DNA from: Trichostrongylus colubriformis
Lineage: Eukaryota > Nematoda > Chromadorea > Rhabditida > Trichostrongylidae
Length of the DNA: 64,000 bases
Assembly (NCBI GenBank): GCA_963978905.1
Contig: OZ022256.1
Span: forward strand, 37,744,001 to 37,808,000
Direction of reading: 5' to 3'
Shown piece after piece: positions 44,101 through 54,470 of the stretch. Numbering within the stretch: the first letter of the stretch is position 1; every line of letters begins with the position of its first letter. A program made the translations under genes and the position numbers. Below the pieces are notes generated by a model. The model worked only from the letters and a program-made list of their open reading frames with translations. It did not search any database and had not been told where the DNA came from.

Positions 44101-45244
44101 CTTGAACTGACCTCTGGGCTTTACACGATTGAAGTGATAAGGGAAGAACTAGCTCTCAGATTTTGAACTTACAACAGCGCATCCTAAGCTGCACGCTGCT
44201 ACAATCCAACCGAAAAATTCGATCGTTGCTGATGGGTCAATCTGGAATGTTATGAAGATTCTGGTGAAGGTTCTGAGTGGATCAGAAAAGGCTTCTCATG
44301 ATGTTGTATAAATGTAAAAAAGCATACGATCACAACATGAAGTTTGTTGATAACGGAAACCGTGCAATGCGAACGTGAACACCTTCATCGCTCTCTGATA
44401 TCGGCACCCAGTAATGCTGGTATACAAGCCATTTATGCGCCCACTGTCTATGAATTTGTCCGCAATTGAATTTCATGTAGGCATCAATGAACAAGTCTGT
44501 GTTGCACAATGTCATTTTCAAAATGAATAGTAGAGCCTTAATGAGGGAGGGGGGGGGGGGCTGAACATGTATGATCCTAAAAAGCTGATATTACTCACCA
44601 ACACTATGTAATGGCTTGTTATACATCAATTAACTGGGTGTGGGTTATTAGGCCAGAAAATTCGCGCTACGGCGTCTGGCGTGCTTCGTGATGGTGCGAG
44701 TTATGCACCCCACATTGGATTACTCCTGCAGCAATGAAGGTATCCTACGTCTTATTTTGGCATCGCTTCAGGATCAGCCAGTATAGCGCTCCTGTCTAGT
44801 TTCATCTCGTGCGCGCCGAATGCGGCCGCGCGAACTTTTTGTCCTAATGGCACACAACCCGTTACATGTTGCCCACCTCTTTAACCTAGCCTCTGTATAG
44901 CAAACTGACTGCTTTTTCATACAACAATACAGAAAGTAAAGACGTACTTCTCTGAGATACTGCCACGTCGACATGAAGTAGATGCTCATCTGAACGCCAG
45001 TGAGCGCTAGCATAAACGCTGCTGCAAACACCGATGGCCATGGAGTTCGCCGCTTTTGCACATCGCTGAAAAGCGATGTCCAGGCGAAGGATATTCGAGA
45101 TGGACAGGAGTATTAGAATTAAAATGAACACTTCCGAAGGAAGGGAATGTCGCAACTTTCAAGAACCACATGCTTGCCTATGTAATGAACATGCACACAC
45201 AAGGTTTCTCTGGCACGGGGAATGTTGGCGTCTGAGCCATCCAT
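32120..45244 (-). CDS. MFS transporter, MFSD8/CLN7-like, gene B (15 exons, one in-frame stop)
   Basis: Exons, in order on the minus strand: 45201-45244, 44948-45065, 44173-44241, 43991-44075, 39829-39918, 39232-39353, 37782-37864, 37628-37716, 37415-37511, 36060-36200, 35903-36009, 35362-35431, 35189-35303, 32336-32421, 32120-32291. All phases join; the total is 1488 nt (496 codons with the final stop), near the 518 residues of human MFSD8. Landmarks: DVQKRRTPWPSVF (helix 1), ANPLFGHWNQ, LTARFLTGFGAG (family A-R-x-x-x-G-x-G-A-G), AVSLGTAGLTSGLSLGPAIQ, NTVFVEDYAG, APVTMAMYDWTNEEAVLYNG, FGQWDRRIHLFLGLAGFLFY, CPHEYDWC and LLSEILGPRKQGTIQGFFAF. These proteins are 12-helix lysosomal membrane proteins; substrate cannot be told from sequence. 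The donor after 37415 (GTTCGC) and acceptor before 36200 (AAG) are weak, and exon 1 is inferred. A TAA at codon 437 would remove the last helix. Confidence 0.88.
32341..32343 (-). other. In-frame TAA in penultimate exon of gene B
   Basis: After VPILATFVL the frame meets TAA, then CGC AT and a donor GTAATT whose phase fits the next exon (KLFETTGYKY). No other GT donor in the exon gives the right phase, so either this copy is truncated by about 59 residues, or the base is an assembly error or polymorphism. Confidence 0.75.
32921..32928. repeat. Left 8-bp target-site duplication of hAT-type element
   Basis: CCTATGTA, exactly repeated at 34641-34648. Confidence 0.92.
33123..33620. repeat. Dispersed repeat shared with 15780-16290
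   Basis: See the partner at 15780. It includes ATCTATCCACAGTTATCACC and GAATGTGGATGAAATCCTCA. Confidence 0.65.
33620..33957. repeat. Tandem duplication, about 180-bp unit
   Basis: The unit with GATCTGGCATGGTTCAGGT at 33632 and 33813 and CACCCCGAAATTTTCCTCAT at 33745 and 33925 occurs twice with only a few differences. It lies inside the hAT-type element. Confidence 0.92.
34641..34648. repeat. Right 8-bp target-site duplication of hAT-type element
   Basis: CCTATGTA, exact copy of 32921-32928. Confidence 0.92.
34655..34812. repeat. Dispersed repeat shared with 36610-36760
   Basis: Both stretches hold CCGCTGA, GATGCA-ACGGCGAG, CAGCAAC and ACGCGC-TTTTTC-A-CG blocks at similar spacing. Both lie in introns of gene B. 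The hAT-type element inserted next to this copy. Confidence 0.6.
36451..36507. repeat. Strong hairpin, 25-bp arms, in gene B intron
   Basis: ACTTTCATACTCCGCAATCA onward (36451-36475) pairs with 36483-36507 with two mismatches and a 7-nt loop. In either strand's RNA it would make a stable stem. Confidence 0.85.
36610..36760. repeat. Dispersed repeat shared with 34655-34812
   Basis: Partner of the repeat at 34655; see there for shared blocks. Confidence 0.6.
37865..39231. other. Gene B intron, nothing further recognised
   Basis: Open frames on both strands are short. A run of ten or more C bases lies at about 39091-39101. No inserted element with clear ends. Confidence 0.4.
40334..40401. repeat. 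Tandem duplication of a 33-bp unit in gene B intron
   Basis: TGTGTAATGGCTGAATTTCA with following AATCGAAGTGGGG occurs twice in direct succession without change. Confidence 0.92.
40901..41924. mobile_element. Fold-back element, about 1.02 kb, family 1 copy b, nested in mariner
   Basis: Inverted arms of about 135 bp start AAGGGAAGGACC at the left (CAGGTCGAAGTGGCC inside) and mirror at 41790-41924. The middle (41160-41790) is similar to 14660-15180 of copy a. It lies in the 5' untranslated part of the mariner, so it arrived later. Confidence 0.88.
41077..41161 (+). ncRNA. tRNA-like sequence (tRNA pseudogene or SINE head)
   Basis: CAGCGGCTCAGTGGTAGTGC has a good internal A box (G-G-C-T-C-A-G-T-G-G). 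Thirty-odd bases later GGGTTTGCTCCCC resembles a B box and T arm, and the unit ends in a run of nine T, a pol III terminator. The anticodon arm (CTCC ... GGAG) is imperfect and lacks the invariant T before the anticodon, so a functional tRNA is unlikely. The homologous fold-back copy at 14465-15440 lacks this stretch, so it is an insertion. Confidence 0.5.
41966..42979 (+). pseudogene. Mariner transposase, near full length, two small frameshifts
   Basis: It starts MNRRDYRVIMFYEFKLEHSA with the paired helix-turn-helix region (TRTLAEDLSVHYSTVARHLL) and the linker KKMSKWVPHDL. At about 42325 the frame shifts, and the coherent reading continues in another frame as DEQRLARFDTCSNLLVRH and ITGDEKW (first catalytic Asp) until about 42425, where it returns to the first frame (LYDNRKRGLVWVDKD). 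The second and third Asp are in LLQDNARPHTSQITR (about 42682) and PDISPTDYHFFRALNSHL (from about 42775). It ends WQKCVDSDGFYFD. Length is about 338 codons, close to the usual 345. All three catalytic acids are present, so this is the best-preserved transposase here; similarity is closest to cecropia-type mariners such as the one fused in SETMAR. It is broken by the two indels. Confidence 0.9.
43714..43747. repeat. Perfect hairpin, 16-bp arms, 2-nt loop
   Basis: AAACGCACCATGTCCT pairs exactly with 43732-43747. A partial third copy of the arm (GCGCACCATGTCCTGAAGGA) follows at 43755. It lies upstream of exon 43991-44075 in the downstream intron of gene B. Confidence 0.9.
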
Positions 45245-45430
45245 TTTGGGTCAGAGTTGACTACCGCAGATGATGATACACATTCAGAAAAAAAGTAGGC
45301 GGAAGATGTAAAGGTGGACATTGTTATAAACATACGAAGCAGGCGCCTGCTTACAAACCCGCTTATCATGAGAGGGAAGAGGATAAGTGAACGCCGCTAA
45401 GAAAAGCGAAGAAGCTTTTAGCGGATTTCG

Positions 45431-45840
45431 CTGCTCAAAGGAATCGTCCACAGAAAAATGAGTTTCTTTGTTACGCATATATTTATGTTGTAGTTGCCTG
45501 AGACATGCAAAGTTCCGTCCGAAAAAAACGAGAATCCAGCAAGATACAGCACCACAGTCTCGGCTGGGTGGACGGAGCCTCCGAAGAAGGGCCGACCCTT
45601 CGCGTGCCGCGGTCGGAGACGCAATGTAAGTACAGAAAGTTACGTAAACGGTCGACTCTGTGTTCCTAATCGCGGCTGACGACGAGACGGGGCTTTTATG
45701 AGAATTCGGGGAGTTGTATCTTAGCCGAATTCTCATTTCTTCCTTTGAAACTTTGCATGCTGCGCTTATTGGGCAAACACAACATAAAAATATGCGTAAC
45801 AGAGAAACTCGTTTTTTCCGTGGACGAGTCCTTTGAGCAA
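45431..45840. mobile_element. Palindromic MITE, family 2 copy a, just 5' of gene B
   Basis: Exact inverted tips GCTCAAAGGA and TCCTTTGAGC with arms of about 190 bp containing ATATTTATGTTGTAGTTGCC, ATGCAAAGTT and a GATACAGC-type block mirrored in the right arm. It begins 187 bp upstream of the inferred start codon of gene B. Long frames inside (e.g. minus 45284-45874) are by-products. Confidence 0.82.
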
Positions 45841-46634
45841 TCCAGCTGTCTAGGTGCTCCCTGAATCTTAACATGATATGACTGTTTTGAAGGTTTCTTA
45901 AAGTGCAGAAAATGAAGTATCAAGCCACTGAAGTACTAGGTTTCATGAGTCACATTCAATATTACTTACCATTCCTGCTGCTTTGCTGCCATGTGTGTGG
46001 ACAGAGTAGTGAGCACGAGTGCGTCGAATTTTTCTACCAGATTATCCTACACATTTACATAATATGCGATGATGTTTGTCCAGTTACAAAGACTTTTCCG
46101 GTAAAGGTTCGAGTCCAGTTTCACGAACACAAAGTATTTGCTGATATCAGTCTTTCAGCGAACTGTGTTGCTTTTATGGACCTTTGTGCACATACATTGC
46201 GAAATTTGTATACCCACATTGAAAATCTTGTATAACCCAAGACGAGCTGTCCGCGAAAGCACTTCTGCAAATGAAAGCTGGCAGCCCACCGCGTAGAATT
46301 ATGTATATGTTCAACAAATCATCCCTCTCCAACGATTTTCAGAAAGGTAGTTAACACTTCTGGACGACATTTTTCGGAAAACCATGTCCGAAGATTCAAT
46401 GGAATGAATCGGCCTTCGACGTAGCTTGGTGCTGCGTACTACTGCAATTTGCTACAGCATGGATTGAGCCTTGGAAACAATATTTGGAATTCGAATTTTC
46501 GTAAGCAGCGGAAAACGTGCAAGAAGGACCAATTGTTTTTCTGCCGTGAGAACCGGAAACATTGCGAAAATAAAGTACACGGAAAGGTAATCCCGTATGG
46601 CAAACTTGGAGAATCCAATAACAGGCATATGTAT
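45841..46634 (+). other. Unassigned; one ORF with a possible signal peptide
   Basis: Plus frame 45903-46235 (110 codons) has an internal Met at about 45945 followed by a hydrophobic stretch YYLPFLLLCCHVCGQ, which resembles a secretion signal, then a cysteine-containing region. No family match and no splice evidence, so it may be chance. A minus frame overlaps 46396-46676. Confidence 0.25.
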
Positions 46635-46892
46635 ACAATAGTGCTCAAAAGTCTTCGGCCAAACACTTTTTGTCATAACTTTTTTCTACTTGACCAAATT
46701 CGACAAAATTTTAATATGTGGTGCTTGAACCTATTGTCAACATTTCCTACTTTTTGAGTACCGCTTGACTCTTTTCATTGTTTTTTACAAGAATTTATTA
46801 CAAAATCACCGGAGAAAAGGAAAAGGCTTAGTCAAGAAAAGCGGCTTTCTTTACAAAAAAGTAATTAGCAAGCCTCAAGCAAGTAAATAGCA
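46635..46892. mobile_element. Left end of a Tc1-type element, truncated
   Basis: TA followed by CAATAGTGCTCAAAAGTCTT resembles nematode Tc1-like termini (CAGT-G-GCTCAAAAGTCTT-GGCC). The sequence runs about 250 bp and is cut by the MITE copy that starts near 46893. No right end seen. Confidence 0.5.
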
Positions 46893-47355
46893 ATATCGGG
46901 TGGTGTTCTTGAGCATTCCGTTTTTCCGGTTTCCTAGCGCCCTTAGTTTCCACGAACCAGGACAAACCACTGAAATCCCTCCGGAGGCGGGTTTGAGGCA
47001 TGAAAAATGATACTTCGGGTCATAGAAGCGTTGCCCGAGCAGCAAGGGCTCTGTGACTTCTACGAACCGGAGGATCAATCCTCAGAAAGCTTCCCACAAA
47101 GAACCTACCACGGAACCTGGCTCCTCCATTATTCCAAGCGGACCTTGATTCCGTAAGTGCACGGAAGTCCGACTGCCCGACTGCGCGGACTGAAGGCTCC
47201 ATATTTTTATGAGAGTGAATTTAGTGAGTCTCAGCTTGTTCCTGCTTTTAGGGGAAAGGGTATTTCGCCCCTAAACTCTAATCTCTTTCCCTATGTTTTG
47301 CATACGAGGCGGATGTGAGCCGTGAGCAGAATAACTCTTACTTTAGCACCCCCTG
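46893..47355 (-). mobile_element. Tc1-type MITE, family 3, truncated copy
   Basis: It shares GGGTGGTGTTCTTGAGCATT, TCGGGTCATAGAAGC and the right tip GCACCCCCTG before TA (47356-47357) with full copies at 52736 and 62451. The left part of the element is missing. Confidence 0.85.
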
Positions 47356-47711
47356 TATATGTGCTAATTGTCCAATCACATTTATCGTTTTTGGTGTTCG
47401 AAGGCAAAGGTTCGATTTGGTCAATTATTTTTTGAAAATGGTGGTACTAAGGTATGTAAATTTTGTAACAGTAGAGGAGCAACTCAATAAGATGGACACG
47501 GGAATAAACTTCCTAGCTCTCTCCGAAAAAGGAAATCTCCACCCTCTCTATTACAGGAGGGTTGTGGCAACAGCCAAGCCACGGATGTTGCCTCGCCCAT
47601 CACAGCTACTCACTATAGCGCACCATGATAGCAGGGCCAGGATAAAGATAGATGCCTCTCAGCGTGAGTTGAGCCATAGATCTTCTCTGTGAAACTGTGC
47701 GGCTCGGAGTG

Positions 47712-47785
47712 GTGTAAATCGCTAGGACAGAACCGTCGCGTGGCCGTGTTCGGCACGCGACGTTTCTGTCCGAGCGATATACACC
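47712..47785. repeat. Long imperfect hairpin
   Basis: GGTGTAAATCGCTAGGACAG ... CGTCGCGTG pairs with CACGCGACG ... CTGTCCGAGCGATATACACC around a short loop. GC-rich stem of about 33 bp with few mismatches. Confidence 0.85.
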
Positions 47786-48032
47786 CCGGCTCGGAGAGCT
47801 GGAAACGTCCGGCACAGAATCAACGCATGAGTAGCCCCACCTCTTTGGTTTTGACCACTCGTTTCGCTCTAATCTATTGTCGCACCAAATGGCGTCTCTA
47901 CTCCCAGCATTGTTGAATTATCATTGGATTTCTAACTTCAGTGACTGTCGCGGATCGCCGCGACTATGGCCTCGGGGCACCGTGCTCCCCGGCCCTCGCG
48001 CTGCGGCGCCGCTTTTCGCGCCACGCGACAGC

Positions 48033-49700
48033 GGTGGCTGGGTGTGCACCTTTAGTTCCAATAGAGTACTGTAGGTGTACGGTAATATAATTACAAGATT
48101 ACTCAGGTCACTTCGCACCTCACCTCGCACCTCCTAGCCTTGCCGCCTTGCATGTTGGGTGACCTTTGCCATAGCTTGCAGTGACCGTTGACATCTCCCC
48201 CACTGACTGATTTTACGATATGTAATGGACCTACTAGAAATTGCACGTGTGTAATTACAATTATAATTGTGTTTTTATTACAACGATTCTATTACACTAA
48301 CTTACCCACGAAAAGCAAACAGAAAAATGTCTAGATGTCTAAAAACAGAAAAACGTCCGAACGTCATCTAAATGCAAAGCTTACTCAAAAAAAAGCTCTC
48401 TTCTTCGAAATGAAATAAGCTGAGCATTCCAATGTTATTATCAGCTAGTTATTGTCTAATTACTGGATTCCGTTTTCAAAACTCTAGTGTAAAGAAAACC
48501 ATACATGATGTGCAATCAAGACTATAGTGACCGACTCCAAAGCGTGAGACTAAATCACGCAATCACAATTGTATCAATCGTATTTAGTTTTGGTTAACTA
48601 CCACGAACGACACAGTTTCTATTCTCTACACCATAAAGGATAATGGATAAAGTTTTTGGCGTTAATCAATCCCTTCTGTGGGATGCGCCGCACATTCTAG
48701 TTCCATTCAGAATCGTGATGGCTGGTGAAAGTAATGTGGCCCATACAACGACTTGCGGTGGCCAGCCGATGTACAAGTCAGTGCTTTTATCCTCCCAGAC
48801 GAGTCTGGTACCAATTTACCGACCCCGAAAGGATGGAAGGCTTGGTTGGCCTGGGCGGGCGTTGATGCGAGATTTGATCCACGCACCATGAGAGTGGGGT
48901 GCGCGCCACCTGTCACTACACCACCTCCGCCCTCTCTACACCATAAAAGGAGTGATAGTGCAAAGACTTCAAATGTTAAAGATTTCCTGATTCATCATTA
49001 TATCAGGGCGGGCTGGTGTAGGGACTAGCGGCGCGCACCCTACCCTCACGGCACGTGATCAAATCCCCGTCAGCGCCCGCCCACGCTTACCAAGCCTTCC
49101 ATCCCTCTGGGGTAGTTATGTTGGTACCATTCTCGCCTACAAGAGTGGAAGGACTGTCTTGTTCATCGGCTGTCCTTCGCAAGTCTTTGTATAGCCAAAC
49201 CACATTCACTTGCCACCACGATTCTGAATGGAACTGGGATGCAAGGCGCATCCCACAGAAGGGACGACTAACGCCAAAAACACCCCAAATCTATCTATTA
49301 TTATATAAAAGAGTACATCACTGCTCTCCTCTACTTACTAGCTTGGATTTTCATCTAAAACCTTACTAATCAAGGCACAGATGTGGCGCGATTGTGGTTA
49401 CTGATAACAAACCTGGGAATCTCGTTTGTAGCAATGAAGATTCACTGCGAACCACGAATAATTTTATTATTGATTCGCTTTCTCCTCTTCCGTTTTACAT
49501 GGGCATTACTGTTTTACTAAAAGATCAATTGTCAATGCGAGCAGTCAAGTGGGGCCACCCGATAGGCAGGGCCAGGAGGTGCGAGGTGAGGTGCGAAGTG
49601 ACCTGAGTAATCTTGTAATTATGCTACCGTATACCTACAGTACACTATTGGAACTAAAGACCCTCACCCGCGGTGGCTGCGCCCTCTGGTCGAAGTCGGT
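48033..49700. mobile_element. Large nested fold-back structure
   Basis: Outer arms 48033-48173 and 49546-49700 are complementary over about 140 bp (for example GGTCACTTCGCACCTCACCT versus AGGTGAGGTGCGAAGTGACC). Inner arms 48660-48925 and 49015-49275 are also complementary (GGATGGAAGGCTTGG versus CCAAGCCTTCCATCC; ATTCAGAATCGTG versus CACGATTCTGAAT). Frames within are by-products of the arms. This looks like a fold-back element inside another, or one element with compound arms. The ATTCAGAATCGTG block also occurs near 26260. Confidence 0.85.
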
Positions 49701-51359
49701 ATATAAGGCCGGCTGCCAGCTGCCAGTCGGTTTCCATCGCGCAACGCCATGATGTTGCTCGGGGTCTGGGGGTGCGGTGCACCTTCAGCATCCGAGTAGT
49801 GGAGCGCTAGCACATGAGCTGGCCGGTGTCTACCACTGCTCCGCGACTGGGAGCAGCCGTGGTTGGATCCCCATACCAGGCACCGTCGGCCACACGCCTA
49901 CGTGATACCAGCCGGATGGGGGTCTAATACGTTAGCCGACTGCCGGAAGTCGCCCTAGCGGAGGCGACTTTTGGGAGTCAGGTTGATACATTGTATTGTC
50001 CTTATTTGATAAATGTGTGGCGTATATTTCTGTTATGTAGTTTATATGTTATTCATATGTTATATATCTATGTTGTGTCTTATCATAGTTAGTACTGGGG
50101 GCAGGTTTTCAGCGACGTGACGCAGGGTTCGACAGCCCTAGGGAGGGTGCTGTGACCAGTACCCAAGAAAGGTCGGTAAGACCCTTGGTCCCCAGGGTGG
50201 GTCCATCTTACTGGCCGTTGTGACGGCCGGCGGGGTGTCTCCGGTGGGGGCGTCTGGGGGAGGAGGGGGGGGGGCACCATCAACCATTGGGTGTCTCCTG
50301 GACGCGAGAGGTTTGTGTGCGCTAGGACGATGCAGCCGCGAAGTCCAAAGGATGCCTCTGATACGCGACAGTGACCGAAGGAGCTTTCTCTTCGTGAAAC
50401 ATACACACGAAAGTAGCACTACCATCAATTTGCCAGGCCTTTATTAGAGGCTCAATGCCTCTAACAAAGGTGATCTCTATTAAATACGTTTGCCGTGATA
50501 TAAAGTTAGATGCTGTCTTCTTTATCTTCCCGTAACACTTCGTTCCACAGAAACGAAGGGCTGTAGTATGTAATGTTTGGAATATGACATGCAAAAAGTC
50601 TTATCAGTGAATGGTTGACACAGAGTCATTGCTGCATACTCTTTCCTCAGAACCATTCCAAAGCAGACATACTCAGTCAACAATGCTGTTCACCGCTCTT
50701 TTTCTCTTTTTCTGCTGAGCCATTGATTCCATTCGAACTTCAGTGCTTACTCATTTTCTCTAGAGATTCATGTCTTAAGTGTCTATCCCTATGTATGCTT
50801 CTGTGAGTGCTTGGATTGTTTTTCCATTACCTTCGCTCGTCCCCTTTACCGTTATTCGGAGAGAAAAAACTACATATTTCCGCAATCCTCGTTGAAGTAG
50901 GCAGTAGGCGTCTTCTATGAATTCTGTCATAGGCCCATATCGCCAAGCATCCATGTACCCCATATGTATATATTTATTCTAGTGACGCCATGTAGTTCAT
51001 TCAAGGAGTAGTAGGCTTCGGCATAATGCTTCAAAAGACAACGATGCCGTCAGCGAGGCGAATCCTCAAATGAATGCGTTCACTCGAGTGCAGTTATCTT
51101 TGCCTGCGAACAAATGCTGCTTTCGATTTATGTAGAAGAGATAAAGATACAGACTGATCATCGAAATGATTGTTGGGCTTAATGTTCCGTGAACGGGTGA
51201 CATCTGAAAGCGTGTGTGTCGTGTGTGAGCCAGGGGTGCAGTATGTAGGTGCGTCCTGGAGCGAAGCTGTGTCTCACGCCTAGAATGAGGTTCAATCGTT
51301 TTAGAACCCTTACGGTCATGCTAACACGCACCCGCTTCAAACTGCTGTGGCAGTAAGTA
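49701..51359. other. GC-richer stretch then unassigned DNA
   Basis: 49690-50345 is GC-rich with a TATATAAGG motif at 49701 and a G-run at 50260-50274 (GGAGGAGGGGGGGGGG). I could not assign it; a 5' region of a retroelement is possible but unsupported. 50350-51359 shows no feature. Confidence 0.35.
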
Positions 51360-52048
51360 TTAGGTCTATGCAGAATAAATGGCCAAAACGGACTGCTTTT
51401 TTCAAAACGCCATAACTTCGCTCAGACACAATTCTATTTGTCGAAATAAAAACCATTCGAATCTACACAACCTTGCCAATGATCTGGTAGAGAAAATATG
51501 CAAGCATGATGAAATTCTGGATTGCGAAAATTAATGAAGTCAACGATGGCATTTTCAAGATGCATCGTTTCGGCGAACTCCTTCTGACCCAGGTTTGCAT
51601 CGAGCATCGGGAACCGGGAAAAAGTGGTAATTCGTCAGAGATAGGTCTGAGAATAAGGGGGTGAGGGAGAGGCTCGATCAGTTTCTGCCGGGTGACATGC
51701 GAACTGTGGGGTTTTGCGTTGTTTTGCGCACCCAGTAAAAAAATGATGCAGTTAGGCATCGAGCCTCTCCCTCACCCCCCTTATTCCTCAGACCTACCCC
51801 TGACGGATAACCACTTTTTCCGGGTTCCCGATGCAAACCTGCGGCAGAAAAATTATGCACGGTAAAAATGCCATTTCTGACTTTATTGATTCTCGCAATC
51901 CAGAATTTGATCGTGATGGTATATTTTCCTTACCAGATCGTTGGCAAAATTCTGTAGATTCGAATGGTTTTTGTTTCGACAAATAAAGTTGTGTCCGAGC
52001 GAAGTTATGGCCAATTACGTTTCGGCCATTTATTCTGCATAGACCTAA
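51360..52048. mobile_element. Palindromic mariner derivative made of two 3' ends
   Basis: Ends TTAGGTCTATGCAGAATAAA are inverted, nearly perfect, and flanked by TA (51358-51359, 52049-52050). Right arm (plus strand, about 51755-52000) encodes the C-terminal part of a mariner transposase: IEPLPHPPYSSDLPLTDNHF and DRWQNSVDSNGFCFDK in successive frames. The left arm (minus strand, 51759-51463) encodes the same segment, including HSSHVTRQKLIEPLPHP and MQTWVRRSSPKRC. So both arms derive from the same 3' region, joined head to head, 689 bp in all. No 5' half of the transposon is present. Confidence 0.88.
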
Positions 52049-52735
52049 TATAACATATAAATTCATGCGACGGTCCCGTTAACGCACATCCTGTCGCACG
52101 CCACATACCGCGGTGAAATCCTGTCTAGACGGCACAAACTACGAAATTTCCACAGACCCGAGAATATTCTCGAAGTTCATCACTCACACCAATTCGTCGT
52201 TATGCGCTGTTGTGAGAGAATCGAAAATTTAACCGAAACTATCAGGGCATAGCTCCGTGGAAGGTGAGCCTCGTTTCCGCCTACCGCAAATCGAACACTC
52301 GTGCGTAGTGTATCGATTGGTAGGATAGTCATTACGGAGGAAAAAGTGTATTGGAGATTTCGTCCCAGTCTTTTTCTTCGGTTCCAGGAACATGCACTTT
52401 AACGAGATTATGTCTTATCGGTCACATCAGGAATGGCACATATCAATAGAGAAGCAAATTTGCCTGATCGATTGCGTGCTAAAGCTGACAAACCTGACTA
52501 CTATACGAACCATTTCACGACAGATAATTGAGAGTAGACAGCTAAAGAACCTTCATATTATGGGAAACGCTAATTTCACCCAGTACTACTGGAAATAAAA
52601 CTTTGGGGTGTAACTCTAGCTTTCAAACGATAGAGTGATGATCTTTCGCTTTTGCATATGCTTATGGAAGTGTTGAACCTGATAGCCTTGTGTCATCAAG
52701 TCATCTATCACTAGAGGTTCTATCATCAAGTAGAA
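52049..52735. other. No gene recognised
   Basis: A 68-codon plus frame (52392-52598) shows no family match. Confidence 0.4.
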
Positions 52736-53467
52736 CCGGGGGTGCCAATAAAAAAAAGTAATTTTTTCCTCCACTTTTGACGCCACATAAGTCGAACTTT
52801 AGCAAACTTTCACGAGGTATTCCATCCCCAAATGCAAGAGCTCACTTCACACTATCACTGAACCTCGTGGGAGCCTCCTACACGAAGAGGAACCGGAGCC
52901 TATTCCGAGTGAACATGATGTGTCCCTCAACAGGGCAAAATCCGAAACTTCGTCGCTCTCGTTCACAACCTTGCTGAGGTCCGTTTACTCTGGGTACCTA
53001 AAGGGACTCATATTGGGTGGTGTTCTTGAACATTACGTTTTTTCCGGGTTCGTGGCGCCCTTCGTTTTCCAACAACAACAGCGTGCCGTTACCGCTAAAA
53101 CCCCTGCGTAGGCAGGTTTGAGGCACGAAAAATGATACCTCGGATCATAGCAGCATTGTTCAAGCAGCAAGAGCTCTGTGACTTCCATGACCGAAGAGCT
53201 AATCCTTAGGAAGCTTTCCACAGAAGACCTACCACGAAACCTGGCTCCACTATTTTAAGGCTTGATACCGCAGGTGCTCTTAAGCCCGACTGCGCCCACT
53301 GAAAGCTTCATATTTTTGGAAGGTTAACGTAGTGAACCACAGCTTGTTCCTGTTTTAAGAGGGAGGAACATTTTGCCTCGAAACTTTCCTCTCTTTTGTT
53401 TCCCCGTGTTTTGTATACATGGCGGATGTGAGCCGTGAGCAAAATTACTTTTTTTTGGCACCCCCTT
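52736..53467 (-). mobile_element. Tc1-type MITE, family 3, full-length diverged copy
   Basis: Left tip CCGGGGGTGCCAATAAAAAA and right tip TTTTTTTTGGCACCCCCTT are inverted; the interior matches 62451-63191 in reverse orientation. 732 bp, no coding capacity. Confidence 0.87.
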
Positions 53468-53639
53468 TAATGCAGGTAAGGAAGAACTCAACTTAGACGT
53501 AATTTTTTTATTCATGGAGTTTATTTTTTATTACATAAGCTCAGTAGAAAACACTGTACCGTCGCGCCAGAGTACATTCAAAAGATTGTTGGGTAAGCAC
53601 TGAGCCCATGTGGCTTTGCAGTTGGCACAGGACTATGTA

Positions 53640-54470
53640 TTAGGTTGTTCCAAAAGTCCTGTAGTATTTTTCCAAAAAAAAAATCAGTAACTCTTATTCA
53701 CTTCGAGGCAGGTCCAGGCGGCTCAGGAATATGGTAGAACGTTCCCTAAGCTTTCTAGGAAAATATATATTGACCCACCAGATCCCGTGGAGAGAGCTAC
53801 AATGCCCGTTGTCAATACCCACCCAACACGCGGCGTCATCTACTATGAGCGGTCTTGCGGCACCAAAACGACTGAAGCTTGCCACTCCATCAGCGCTGCA
53901 TTGGGCAGGGGATGAGTGAGCTACAGACCGTGCGCCGCTGGTTCATCAGCTTCAGCAACGGCAAGATTGACATGGAAGACAAACTGCGCTCAGGACTGTG
54001 CTACTTCTGGGAAGCGGAACGAATGCTTTTCCGCGAGGTGCTGGTACAAGGCGAGACAGTCACCGCTGCCGTATGCACCCACCAGCTCCAGCAGCTCGCC
54101 GTCGCTGTTCGAGAAAGGTGCCAAGGTACGCCGTCACCCTTCTTCACGACGACGCCCGCTCCCATTTTGCTCCCATTTCGCGAAAAGTTCCCAGGCCACG
54201 TTATAGGAGCTCGGCTGGGATGTGCTGCCCCACCCGCCATACTCTCCAGACATTGCCCCTTCTGGCTATCACCTTACCCATCCTCTCGAATCCTTCCTGG
54301 CCAAGAGAAAATTCGTTGATTACGACTTGCTTGCGAAGGCAATCGCTGACTTCTCCGACTCTCCGAACCCAAAGTTTTGGGAAAAGGGAATCAACGATTT
54401 TCCTATAAAGTGGCAAAGGGTTACCGATTGTGGAAGGGGAAGTGAATGCACGTTATGACCGTGACGACAC
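53640..54470 (+). mobile_element. Mariner-family element, decayed, right end not identified
   Basis: Left end TTAGGTTGTTCCAAAAGTCC follows TA (53638-53639). The interior is closely similar to the copy at 7663-8500. The expected complement of the left end is not visible around 54470, so the right tip is lost or strongly diverged. Confidence 0.8.
53800..54450 (+). pseudogene. Mariner transposase, decayed
   Basis: Readable pieces in order: ELQTVRRWFISFSNGKIDME and DKLRSGL (about 53920-54000, N-terminal DNA-binding end and linker), VTLLHDDARSHFAPISRK (about 54137-54190, second catalytic Asp, family H-Q-D-N-A-R-P-H), and LGWDVLPHPPYSPDIAPSGY (54210-54270), where the third catalytic Asp is replaced by Gly. 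The C-terminal FPIKWQRVTDCG follows. The middle with the first Asp is deleted and frames shift between pieces. Inactive. Confidence 0.82.

Noticed and set aside
45284..45874. 196-codon minus-strand ORF
   Set aside because: It is produced by the palindromic MITE copy at 45431-45840; similar frames appear in the copies at 59.7 and 63.7 kb.
48643..49369. Several ORFs of 80-104 codons
   Set aside because: They lie in mirrored arms of the nested fold-back structure and are reflections of each other.
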